Source of the DNA: Candidatus Aenigmatarchaeota archaeon | GTDB lineage: Archaea > Aenigmatarchaeota > Aenigmatarchaeia > CG10238-14 | Reading direction: 5' to 3' | Assembly: GCA_017610225.1 (NCBI GenBank) | Contig: JAFCCM010000084.1 | Location: 1 to 12,208, forward strand | DNA length: 12,208 nucleotides | Shown: piece after piece, positions 5,870 through 12,208 of the stretch | How the letters are laid out: each line of letters opens with the position of its first letter | Numbering within the stretch: the first letter of the stretch is position 1 | Translations under genes and position numbers: made by a program | Notes under the pieces: model-generated | What the model was told of the DNA's origin: nothing | The model's input: only the letters and a program-made list of their open reading frames with translations | Databases searched by the model: none

Positions 5870-8371
5870 TTAACCAACTTTTATTTCAGGTAACTCCAAT
5901 CCTAGAATTTTTGACTCACCATTTTCCATGGATATCCCATAGACTCTATCCCCACTCTTAATTGTATAGTCGTTGTGTGTGATGACTAGAAATTGTTCTT
6001 TCTTTGACATTTTTTTAATAAGATCTGCAATCTTTTTTGTATTGACTTTATCTAATGCAGCATCAATCTCATCCAAGACATAAAATGGGGTTGGTTTGTA
6101 ACGCTGTATTGCGAAAAGGAATGCCAAAGCTGTTAAAGTTTTTTCACCACCAGACATTGAATCGATCTTTAGCAAAGTTTTACCCCCAGGATTTGCTTGG
6201 ATTATCAAGCCGGTTTGGATGTCTAATTGATTTTCTAATTGTAGTGAAGCTTCACCGTTAGTCAAATCCTTGAAAATATCCCTGAAGTTTTTGTCAATGC
6301 TTCTCAAACATTCATAAAACACTTCTTTCTTTTTACCTTCGATTTTTTCTATCATTTCAACTATTGCTTCTCTCTCACCTCTTATTGCGTCATATTTGTT
6401 CTTCAACTCATCAAATTCTCCTTTGAATCTATCATACTCCTCGATTGCTTTCATATTGACTAACCCTAAGGAATTAAGTTGGGATGTATTCTCATCTATC
6501 TTATCTTCTAGAACATCTATTTTTTCATCTAGGTATTGAATATTTTCAAACCTGTCAACTTCCATTTTTAATGATGAAAGTTCAGCTTCTGTTTTTGCAC
6601 CACGTATTTTCAGTTTATTTGTTTTATCAAGAATATCTGCTCTGTCATCAAAGATTTCATTCCTTTTCTGTTTCATTAATGTTATCTCTTCGTCGATTTT
6701 TGTTCTTTCTTCGTCTAAATCTAGAACATTTTGGCTCTCACTTTCATATTTTCCTCTCAACTTATCCATTTTTTCATTTAATTGACCAACCTCTAATCTC
6801 AAGAAATTGATTTCTTCTTCCAGATCTTTTTTGACTTGTTCATATTCTTCCAGTTCTATGTCAGAAGAAGTTTCTACACGTTTTTTATAGAATCCACCAA
6901 CCATTACACCTGATCTTTCAGATAAATCACCATCAAGAGTTACCATTCTTACTTTTCCTATTCCTATCCGTCTTGCAATTCCAAGATTTTCTACAACTAA
7001 TGTATCTCCAAAGATATGTTTAACAGCGGGAGAATATTTACGATCATATTTAACAAGATTTGATAATAGTCCGATGACACCAGGTTTTTTCAATAAATAT
7101 TTTTGTTGATCTGACAGTTCCCTTGTTCTGATTTTGTTCAATGGTAAAAATGTTCCTCTACCTATTTTTTCTCTTTTTAGGAAATCTATGCATTCTGCTG
7201 CGGTGTTAGTATCATTAACAACAACATTCCAAAATCTTGAACCTGCTGCAACTTCTGCAGCAATTTTATAATCACTAGGAGCTTTTACAAGACTGGAAAT
7301 TGTTCCATAGACTTTTGGTTTTCTGAGACCAAGAATGGTTTTTACAGCCCTTGAGAATGAACCTGAACTTGATTGGACCGCTCTTAACTTGTCCATCATT
7401 GTACTTATTCTTTGTATTTCTCTTTCATCGCTTTCTATTCTGTCTTTGTTTCTGATAATTTTGTTTTTGATGTCTTCTATTTCCTGTCTGATTCCAGCTT
7501 CTTTTGATCTGATAAAAACTTTTTCAGTGATTTCTTGTCTTCTTTTTTCTTTGGATTCTGTTTCTCCTTCTAGTTTTTTTATGTCAATCTCTAGTTGTTT
7601 TATTGTCGCTTCGCTTTGTTTGATTTCATCGTCAATTGAACTGTATCTTTTTTCTTCTATCTGGTATTTTTTATAAGCCAGAGATGCGTTTAAGATTTTT
7701 AATTGGTCTATTAACTCTTGGTATTTTACTGCTGTGTTTCTCTCCTGTTCTAGACTCTGTAATCTTTCTAATCTTTCTGTAAGAATGATTTCAACTTCTC
7801 TCATCTTGTCCCCGACTATTTCCAGATTTTTCATTGCTTTCTCTTTCTTTTCGTCGTATAAAGATATTCCAGCAACTTGGTCAAGAATCTCTCTTCTTTC
7901 TTCTGAAGACATCTCTATGACTTGAGTTACATCTCCCTGCATAATCATGTTAAAACCATCAGGATGTATTCTCGCCGAGGATAAGAGTTCTAGAACATTT
8001 TGTCTGGTCGATGTCTTACCATTAAGTTTGTAAACACTGCTTCCTTTCTTATTCACTTTTCTTGTTATTGTTATTTCAGGTGTTTCATATGGAAACATTT
8101 TATCAGAATTATCTAACCAGAGTGAGACAGATGCATAATCAGATTGTGGGATTTTTTTATTACCATGATAAATTAATTCATGTAACCTGTCGGCACGCAT
8201 TGATTTAGTTGATGTTTTTCCTAGTACAAATGACATTGCATCCAGTAAATTAGATTTTCCGCTACCATTACTACCACAAAATATTGTAAATCCTGGTAAA
8301 ATAGGTATGGATACTTTTTTTCTGAAAGACTTGAATCCATGCATTGTTAGTTTAGTTATTTTTGTATTCAT
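5870..8371 (-). CDS. smc: SMC chromosome-segregation ATPase with shortened coiled-coil arms
   Basis: Condensin ATPase that works with ScpA to organise the chromosome. Numbering below counts from the in-frame GTG at 8377; the ATG at 8371 is two codons in and gives 833 residues. Walker A is GSNGSGKS (35-42) and the Q-loop is Gln147 in MIMQGDV. The hinge spans about 350-500 (VYGTISSLVK, EVAAGSRFWNVVVND, TLDGDLSERSGVMVGG). The signature is SMSGGEKTLTALAFLFAIQ (740-758), Walker B and D-loop FYVLDEIDAALD (765-776), and the switch His is His801. The arms, about 175-340 and 505-680, are roughly 165-175 residues each, against some 300-350 in typical SMCs of nearly 1200 residues. All ATPase motifs are intact, so it is probably functional and not degraded. 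It is promoter-proximal to scpA. Confidence 0.96.
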   Translation of the reverse strand: MNTKITKLTMHGFKSFRKKVSIPILPGFTIFCGSNGSGKSNLLDAMSFVLGKTSTKSMRADRLHELIYHGNKKIPQSDYASVSLWLDNSDKMFPYETPEITITRKVNKKGSSVYKLNGKTSTRQNVLELLSSARIHPDGFNMIMQGDVTQVIEMSSEERREILDQVAGISLYDEKKEKAMKNLEIVGDKMREVEIILTERLERLQSLEQERNTAVKYQELIDQLKILNASLAYKKYQIEEKRYSSIDDEIKQSEATIKQLEIDIKKLEGETESKEKRRQEITEKVFIRSKEAGIRQEIEDIKNKIIRNKDRIESDEREIQRISTMMDKLRAVQSSSGSFSRAVKTILGLRKPKVYGTISSLVKAPSDYKIAAEVAAGSRFWNVVVNDTNTAAECIDFLKREKIGRGTFLPLNKIRTRELSDQQKYLLKKPGVIGLLSNLVKYDRKYSPAVKHIFGDTLVVENLGIARRIGIGKVRMVTLDGDLSERSGVMVGGFYKKRVETSSDIELEEYEQVKKDLEEEINFLRLEVGQLNEKMDKLRGKYESESQNVLDLDEERTKIDEEITLMKQKRNEIFDDRADILDKTNKLKIRGAKTEAELSSLKMEVDRFENIQYLDEKIDVLEDKIDENTSQLNSLGLVNMKAIEEYDRFKGEFDELKNKYDAIRGEREAIVEMIEKIEGKKKEVFYECLRSIDKNFRDIFKDLTNGEASLQLENQLDIQTGLIIQANPGGKTLLKIDSMSGGEKTLTALAFLFAIQRYKPTPFYVLDEIDAALDKVNTKKIADLIKKMSKKEQFLVITHNDYTIKSGDRVYGISMENGESKILGLELPEIKVG

Positions 8372-8401
8372 GATCACTCACAAAATTTATGGTAAAAATC
8401 A

Positions 8402-8409
8402 AATAAAAG
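8402..8409 (-). promoter_or_regulatory. Putative TATA box of smc-scpA
   Basis: TTTTATTT on the minus strand lies about 31-38 bases before the ATG at 8371, predicting a leader of roughly 10 bases. GTGA around 8377-8374 may serve as a weak SD. Confidence 0.4.
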
Positions 8410-8455
8410 TTATTGGTAAAGAAAGAATTTATTTTCCTAAATACCTATTGAAATC

Positions 8456-8463
8456 TTAAATAT
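8456..8463 (+). promoter_or_regulatory. TATA box of the first membrane-protein gene
   Basis: TTAAATAT lies 22-29 bases before ATG 8485, which fits a leaderless transcript and favours 8485 over the in-frame TTG at 8479. Confidence 0.5.
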
Positions 8464-8484
8464 TCCTAAAATTAAATATTGAAT

Positions 8485-9147
8485 ATGAAAAAACTAGTTA
8501 TTGTTTTCATGATGCTGTTAATGTTGACTACTTCTGTTATTGCTCCAACATTACCAGTAAGAGTTCCATCTACGTGGGAAAGTTGGTTGGAAAAGTTAAC
8601 GAGGATAATTTTAGTTGATATTTTTGGTCTTCCCCCCGAATGGATGGTATTTCCAGAATTATTATACTATTTCATACTTCCACTCACTGGAATAATGGTA
8701 ATAGTTTATGGGTTTTTAGACACAATGAGGATTTTTGATAATGAGAAAATAAACATAATCTTATCTATTGTAATTGCTTTTACAACACTTATTTCAACTA
8801 TTTTTGTAGGATTTGTAAAACTTGTGTTTGGTCTATTGGGTCCAATTAGTGTAGGTGCATTTGCATTACTATTTCTCGGAGGTTTGGGGTATATATCTAA
8901 AAGAAAAAGAGGGGAATGGGGAACTAAGTCAGCAGTTATATCAACATATCATAATGAAGCTGAAAGATTGGGAAAAGATTTAGAATCATATAGAAATCTA
9001 AATTCCAATTTATTAAAAGAGTATGCGAGAGCTAAAGATGGTAGAAAAAGAAGGGAAATTGAAAAGAAATTGAAAACATTAAAGAAAGAAATGGACAATC
9101 TTGAAGTAAGGTTAGAAGAACTGAAAGATATAATGGATCAACCTTAA
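8485..9147 (+). CDS. Membrane protein with signal peptide, three helices and coiled-coil tail (paralog A)
   Basis: Not a family I recognise. The 220-residue product starts with a signal-like segment (1-20, MKKLVIVFMMLLMLTTSVIA). A short segment with an amphipathic stretch (31-50) follows, then three likely membrane helices at about 56-77, 89-117 and 121-138. The C-terminal third (155-217) is highly charged and predicted coiled coil, most likely cytoplasmic because it follows a positive KRKRGEWGTKS. The motif YGFLDTMRIF (75-84) at the end of the first helix, and EWGTKS (144-149), recur at identical spacing in the next gene, so the two are tandem paralogs. It is divergent from smc across a 113-base promoter region. 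The layout suggests a membrane anchor with a cytosolic oligomerising rod; the partner and function are unknown. Confidence 0.75.
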   Translation: MKKLVIVFMMLLMLTTSVIAPTLPVRVPSTWESWLEKLTRIILVDIFGLPPEWMVFPELLYYFILPLTGIMVIVYGFLDTMRIFDNEKINIILSIVIAFTTLISTIFVGFVKLVFGLLGPISVGAFALLFLGGLGYISKRKRGEWGTKSAVISTYHNEAERLGKDLESYRNLNSNLLKEYARAKDGRKRREIEKKLKTLKKEMDNLEVRLEELKDIMDQP

Positions 9148-9159
9148 GATAGAGAAAAG

Positions 9160-9167
9160 TTTAAAAT
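9160..9167 (+). promoter_or_regulatory. TATA box of the second membrane-protein gene
   Basis: TTTAAAAT lies 23-30 bases before ATG 9190. It implies the second paralog has its own leaderless transcript and decides the start against the earlier ATGs at 9166 and 9184. Confidence 0.5.
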
Positions 9168-9189
9168 GTGTGAGATACAAAATATGATT

Positions 9190-9888
9190 ATGAAAAAAAA
9201 TATTTTTATAGTAATTTTTCTTGTTTCTGTTATTTTGACTTCTGAATGTTCTGCTTTTGACCTAACCAAATTAATACCTGGTGGGGTGGATTTTTGTGAA
9301 GTAGATACAGGTTCTGGGACCTTACCAACACTCGTATCTAATGCTGGTTTTGTCGATTATTTGAATTATACCTTAGATCTTCTTAAATGGTTAAATGATA
9401 CTAAACTCATGCTTTGTTTCATTGTACCAATATTAGGTGTATTCTTTATAACATATGGTTTTTTGGAAACTATTCGAATTTTCAAAATTACATGGGTAAA
9501 TGTAGCTATTGCTATTTTAATTGGATTATCATTCACTGCTCTTGGAATTATTAATTGGGTAATAGGTGTACTCTTCCAAGTTATGGGTGGATGGGCAGTT
9601 GGTATATTTGCTGCGATGTTCTTTGCAGGAACCTATTTGTTATATCTTAGAAGAAAAGCAGAGTGGGGAACACAATCAAGTATCGCTTCTGCTTTTGAAA
9701 AAGAAAGTGAAATGTTAAATGAACAAGTTGAAAAGAAGAGAGAAGAATATGCAAAACTCATGCATGACCTTGCAACAGCTAATATTATTGCTAGGGCTGG
9801 TATCAGAAGACGTATGAAGAAGATTGACAAAGAAGTTCGAGATTTAACAGGAAGATTAAAAGAACTTAAAGAAGCATATGAAACTTAA
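9190..9888 (+). CDS. Membrane protein with signal peptide, three helices and coiled-coil tail (paralog B)
   Basis: A 232-residue paralog of the preceding gene. The signal-like segment is residues 1-22 (MKKNIFIVIFLVSVILTS). An outside-facing region of about 50 residues contains two cysteines (20, 36), of which Cys20 may leave with the signal. Helices lie at about 75-92, 101-125 and 128-152. A positive RRKAEWGTQS (154-163) leads into a coiled-coil tail (168-230, KESEMLNEQVEKKREEYAKL onward). YGFLETIRIF (89-98) and EWGTQS sit exactly as far apart as in paralog A. The extracellular segment before the first helix is longer and differs between paralogs, hinting that the two face different partners or form a heteromer. 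The gene follows by 42 bases with its own TATA box. Function unknown. Confidence 0.75.
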   Translation: MKKNIFIVIFLVSVILTSECSAFDLTKLIPGGVDFCEVDTGSGTLPTLVSNAGFVDYLNYTLDLLKWLNDTKLMLCFIVPILGVFFITYGFLETIRIFKITWVNVAIAILIGLSFTALGIINWVIGVLFQVMGGWAVGIFAAMFFAGTYLLYLRRKAEWGTQSSIASAFEKESEMLNEQVEKKREEYAKLMHDLATANIIARAGIRRRMKKIDKEVRDLTGRLKELKEAYET

Positions 9889-9900
9889 AGAAGAATTAAA

Positions 9901-9909
9901 TATTTTTTT
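9901..9909 (+). terminator. T7 tract after paralog B
   Basis: TATTTTTTTC shortly after the stop at 9888 fits archaeal oligo(dT) termination. It sits in the 24-base gap before the convergent gene's stop at 9913. Confidence 0.4.
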
Positions 9910-9912
9910 CAA

Positions 9913-10227
9913 TTATAATCTATATCTTTTCTTAATACCGAAGAAAAGTAAAATTCCACCGATTATTAAAAAAACTATTGCTTTAACAGTTATCCCTCCA
10001 ACACTAGTGCCTCCTGACTCTAAATTATTAATTCCCCAAAGAAATGAAATTAATCCCAAAGGTAATAATAGACCAATGTCAAGAATCATCAATAGAAATC
10101 CAAGTCCAATTAGAACTCCACCTATACCCCAACCAAGAGCTACACCAGCTATAGTAACTGTACCTAGAATACCTACAATAAATCCTAAAATTATAAATAT
10201 AAAACCTAATGTTCCCTTAAATCCCAT
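9913..10227 (-). CDS. Small multi-helix membrane protein, Gly/Ile/Leu-rich
   Basis: A 104-residue very hydrophobic protein of no family I can name. Helices are likely at about 6-28, 30-52 and 54-67, followed by a short polar loop (NNLESGGTSVGG, 67-78) and a last helix at 80-97. A basic tail KKRYRL would lie in the cytoplasm. Glycine spacing (GFIVGILG, GWGIGGVLIGLG) suggests tight helix packing. The coding call rests on the ATG with a TATA box (10265-10255) at leaderless distance and on the well-formed membrane topology; the plus-strand frame over the same bases has a low-complexity product and is a shadow. It converges on paralog B and lies downstream of the minus-strand gene at 10262-10846. 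Confidence 0.65.
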   Translation of the reverse strand: MGFKGTLGFIFIILGFIVGILGTVTIAGVALGWGIGGVLIGLGFLLMILDIGLLLPLGLISFLWGINNLESGGTSVGGITVKAIVFLIIGGILLFFGIKKRYRL

Positions 10228-10254
10228 AAATATCCTAAATAATTATTGACTTGT

Positions 10255-10265
10255 GTATATATTAA
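10255..10265 (-). promoter_or_regulatory. TATA box of the small membrane protein
   Basis: On the minus strand, TTAATATATAC about 28-38 bases before the ATG at 10227. It overlaps the stop codon of the upstream gene (10264-10262), so the downstream gene has its own promoter. Confidence 0.45.
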
Positions 10266-10846
10266 TTTTTCTTATTTTTTATTACATAAAATCCTGAGAA
10301 TAGTAGAATGACGAGAAATATTAGTAAGAATGGTAAAGATGTTGAAGTGACTGAGCCTACTTTTCCTGTATTCTCTGTCCCTAAACGAAGAGAAAATCCT
10401 AGACCTAAAATTGATACACCTATTATTGATGCTAATGCCGTGGCTGTGGTTGGTCCTTCAGATGTGGTTTGTTTGTCATCTTTCTTTCCTTCTTGTGTTG
10501 CCTTTAAATACTGTTTTAAATATTTCATTGCATCTCCTACTTCACCTGCAGTTTGTCTCATTTCGCCTTCACCATATCCAGTCTTGATAAATGTGTATAT
10601 TTGTTGAATTAGAGGATCTATAATAGGTCCAAGTTCTGGATGACCAACAAGAAGCGGGATTAAATATCCTGAAATACTAAGAACACCTTTTTCTATACCT
10701 TCTCTTTCTCTAGGAGGTAATTCTTTATATCTTTGAGTTAATTTTCCTGCACCTTCATATATACCACCAGCATAACTCTCTATTCGGTTTAGGATATCCA
10801 TTGGAATTTTTGAACCTAAATATGGTTTAATAGAACCCAAATCCAT
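10262..10846 (-). CDS. Predicted membrane protein, soluble helical N-domain and C-terminal helix pair
   Basis: A 194-residue protein of unknown family. Residues 1-118 are helical and rather charged, with one moderately hydrophobic part (54-90, VLSISGYLIPLLVG and PIIDPLIQQIYTFI). A polar linker rich in Lys, Gln and Thr (118-135) leads to two likely membrane helices, at 136-152 (ATALASIIGVSILGLGF) and 170-188 (SLPFLLIFLVILLFSGFYV). The end KNKKN is basic. There is no N-terminal signal, so the N-domain is probably cytoplasmic with a C-terminal hairpin anchor. It lies 34 bases upstream of the next minus-strand gene and is divergent from the small operon starting at 10982. A role alongside the neighbouring membrane proteins is only an inference from position. 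Confidence 0.65.
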   Translation of the reverse strand: MDLGSIKPYLGSKIPMDILNRIESYAGGIYEGAGKLTQRYKELPPREREGIEKGVLSISGYLIPLLVGHPELGPIIDPLIQQIYTFIKTGYGEGEMRQTAGEVGDAMKYLKQYLKATQEGKKDDKQTTSEGPTTATALASIIGVSILGLGFSLRLGTENTGKVGSVTSTSLPFLLIFLVILLFSGFYVIKNKKN

Positions 10847-10876
10847 AAAATCATCTAAAATTATTTGTTTTTATGT

Positions 10877-10886
10877 AATATTAAAC
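10877..10886 (-). promoter_or_regulatory. Putative TATA box of the 194-residue membrane protein gene
   Basis: TTAATATTAC on the minus strand about 31-40 bases before the ATG at 10846, in the divergent gap 10847-10937. A short leader is implied. Confidence 0.35.
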
Positions 10887-10937
10887 ATTTTAGGACTCTT
10901 TTAATCAATTTTAATGTTACCACTACACAATAGAAAT

Positions 10938-10976
10938 CCTTATATATGAGTTATTTACCATATAGTAGTAAAGGTG
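10938..10976 (+). promoter_or_regulatory. TATA box and SD of the miniprotein operon
   Basis: TTATATATG at 10939-10947 is a good TATA box and GGTGA at 10972-10976 a good SD, five bases before ATG 10982. The in-frame ATG at 10946 lies inside the TATA box and cannot be in the transcript, so 10982 is the start. Confidence 0.65.
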
Positions 10977-10981
10977 AAAAT

Positions 10982-11221
10982 ATGAGTGAATATGGATGTA
11001 TAGGTCTTGCTGCATTAGCCGCTGGTTTATTTTTAGCCGGAAAATATGGATATACAGCATCACGTAGATTTGTTAGAGGAACACCACGACCAATGAAACA
11101 AGCTTTAAGAAATCAAAGTCCATCTTGGTATGAAACTGCTGGACTAGCATTTTTAGGAATATTATCTGCATTAGGCGGAGCATATGTAGCGGGTGGAGAT
11201 AAAGTAGTATCTTGTATATAA
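10982..11221 (+). CDS. Two-helix membrane miniprotein A
   Basis: A 79-residue protein starting MSEYGCIGLAALAAGLFLAG, so the first helix (about 4-20) is near the N-terminus. A basic loop follows (RRFVRGTPRPMK, 28-39), then ALRNQSPSWY (41-50) and a second helix (53-71). The basic loop suggests both ends face outside. ALRxQxPx(W/F)Y before the second helix is repeated in the next gene, so the two appear to be diverged paralogs. The start is set by SD GGTGA and the TATA box at 10939. It is first in a run of three same-strand genes with gaps of 15 and 22 bases. No family recognised; small size and helix pair recall pore, holin-like or secretion-channel subunits, but nothing in the sequence proves it. 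Confidence 0.65.
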   Translation: MSEYGCIGLAALAAGLFLAGKYGYTASRRFVRGTPRPMKQALRNQSPSWYETAGLAFLGILSALGGAYVAGGDKVVSCI

Positions 11222-11236
11222 GAAGAAGTGTCTGAT

Positions 11237-11569
11237 ATGGAAATATATGAAATTCAGAATATACTAGAAAATATTGATCCTTTGGTAGTGTTAGGTGGAT
11301 TGTCGTTATTAGGAGGAATGTTAGCAGGATATTTGAATGCAAGGACATTTGATAGGAAAAAAGGTAATATAAGAGTAGATGTATATAATCCAGATGGAAC
11401 CCACGTTTTAACACCAACAGGAAGAAATAAAAAAAGAAATGATTATGATCCTATTTTAGCTTTGAGAAAACAAAAACCTGGATTTTATCTTGGTGTATTG
11501 TCCGCAATTATTGTAACTATGTTTGGTACTGCTGCTCTATATGAGGGAATCACAGAAAATTATTTATGA
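11237..11569 (+). CDS. Two-helix membrane miniprotein B
   Basis: A 110-residue protein with helices at about 16-33 (LVVLGGLSLLGGMLAGYL) and 84-104 (LGVLSAIIVTMFGTAALY). Between them is a longer polar loop (36-74, basic: TFDRKKGN, TGRNKKRND). ALRKQKPGFY (75-84) before helix 2 matches ALRNQSPSWY in the preceding miniprotein. The main difference is about 30 extra loop residues, including the DVYNPDGTHVLTPTG part. The in-frame GTG at 11228 would add three residues; I chose the ATG, though neither has a strong SD. It lies 15 bases after miniprotein A and 22 before the next gene, so the genes are almost certainly cotranscribed. Function unknown; a partner of miniprotein A in a membrane complex is the simplest inference. 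Confidence 0.65.
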   Translation: MEIYEIQNILENIDPLVVLGGLSLLGGMLAGYLNARTFDRKKGNIRVDVYNPDGTHVLTPTGRNKKRNDYDPILALRKQKPGFYLGVLSAIIVTMFGTAALYEGITENYL

Positions 11570-11591
11570 TTTAACAAAGTAGGTAATGAAT

Positions 11592-12208
11592 ATGGGAGTA
11601 ATAAGAGATTGTTTAGAAAAATACACTGGAGTTAGTTGGGACAGTTTAGGGGAAATGAGAGATGAAGTTGTGGATATTGGTAGAGATCTTTATGAACGTT
11701 ATTCTGGTCCTGCGAAGGAATTTGCTGTTAAGAGAGTTGTTGGTAGGTTAGTAGAGAGATATCAACAAGAACCATTTATGATAGAAGAATATGGTCTAGC
11801 AGACCCAGATGGGATTGAATTTCTAAGAGAAGAGTTAACAGATTATTGTCTTGAAGGTAAAGGAAGAAAGTCAGTTAATCGTGCTTTAGGAGTAGATACC
11901 GGAATTGCTCTTTCAAGTCTAGCTCAAATTTTATTAGGAATATCAAATGGAAAAAATCCAAAACCTTACAAAATTGGTTTAATAAACTTAATAGAAGCTG
12001 GAGAAAATTTACTTTCTAATTATTTAATTGGAGTTCCATTAGGTCGAAATATAATCGAAAGATATAAAGATGATATAGGAAGTGCGATATCTTCAGTAAT
12101 TGGTGATCGAGAAGAGGGTTTAGGGTTTAGAGATTATATTGGTATTTTTGGACAAATCTTATCACAATCACCTGATATTTTTGGTTTTAATGGATTGAAT
12201 ACTGTTGC
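11592..12208 (+). CDS. Helical protein of unknown function, 3' end outside window
   Basis: An open frame of 205 codons from ATG 11592 to the window edge with no stop. The start MGVIRDCLEKYTGVSWDSL is supported by AGGTAA at 11581-11586 and by its position 22 bases after miniprotein B. The sequence looks all-helical. A charged N-terminal part (1-100) has many Arg/Glu pairs (RDLYERY, KRVVGRLVERYQQE). Two moderately hydrophobic stretches follow, at 103-117 (TGIALSSLAQILLGI) and 128-151 (IGLINLIEAGENLLSNYLIG), then DYIGIFGQILSQSPDIFGF. There is no signal peptide. It may be peripheral or partly inserted in the membrane. No family recognised. As the third gene of the miniprotein operon it probably acts with them. 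Confidence 0.65.
   Translation, partial: MGVIRDCLEKYTGVSWDSLGEMRDEVVDIGRDLYERYSGPAKEFAVKRVVGRLVERYQQEPFMIEEYGLADPDGIEFLREELTDYCLEGKGRKSVNRALGVDTGIALSSLAQILLGISNGKNPKPYKIGLINLIEAGENLLSNYLIGVPLGRNIIERYKDDIGSAISSVIGDREEGLGFRDYIGIFGQILSQSPDIFGFNGLNTV

Noticed and set aside
7335..7676. Hydrophobic plus-strand frames inside smc (also 6484-6810)
   Set aside because: Antisense shadows of coiled-coil codons; smc is clearly the real gene.
9878..10249. Plus-strand frame of 123 codons opposite the small membrane protein
   Set aside because: Pro/Ile/Asn-rich repetitive product is the shadow of a Gly/Ile/Leu-rich membrane protein on the other strand, which has its own TATA box.
10262..12208. Possible homology between the 194-residue protein N-domain and the partial protein at 11592
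   Set aside because: Both have a Tyr-x-Gly and helical Arg/Glu-rich starts, but no aligned motif holds up by eye.
1..12208. CRISPR arrays, rRNA, tRNA, insertion sequences, integrase genes
   Set aside because: No regularly spaced repeats, RNA gene consensus, transposase or recombinase motifs were seen on either strand.

Overview
This window looks like the chromosome of a low-GC archaeon. The evidence is a TATA-binding protein gene, an archaeal-type arginyl-tRNA synthetase end, and TATA boxes about 26-30 bases before several start codons. The TATA positions point to a mix of leaderless transcripts and short leaders carrying a Shine-Dalgarno (SD) sequence. A DPANN-type lineage (Woesearchaeota or Pacearchaeota-like) is my guess from the gene styles, not something proven here.

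Left part (1-2806): the 3' end of argS converges on, and overlaps by 39 bases, a sugar-1-phosphate nucleotidyltransferase gene. That gene's upstream side holds a long imperfect hairpin followed by a T9-C-T8 tract, which could be a small RNA or an attenuating leader. A divergent gene encodes a winged-helix regulator fused to an S-layer-like domain.

Middle part (2807-5157): a structured intergenic hairpin is followed by a two-frame relic (winged-helix-like piece, then Cys-rich piece) that a single-base change would join. Next comes a secreted matrixin-type metalloprotease with a strong hairpin terminator. Then comes the TBP gene. A perfect 13-bp tandem duplication puts TBP's natural ATG out of frame, and removing one copy restores a normal 184-residue TBP.

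Chromosome-segregation part (5158-8371): smc and scpA form an operon with 1-base spacing. The SMC protein is only about 833 residues. Its head and hinge look complete, but its coiled-coil arms are about half the usual length.

Right part (8485-12208): seven genes that I cannot place in a named family, at least six of them membrane proteins. They include two tandem paralogous signal-peptide, three-helix, coiled-coil-tail proteins, then two convergent minus-strand membrane proteins. After these comes a short operon of two related two-helix miniproteins and a larger, mostly helical protein cut by the window edge. The duplicated architectures and clustering suggest a membrane-associated assembly of unknown function. 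This is the best candidate for an undescribed system here.
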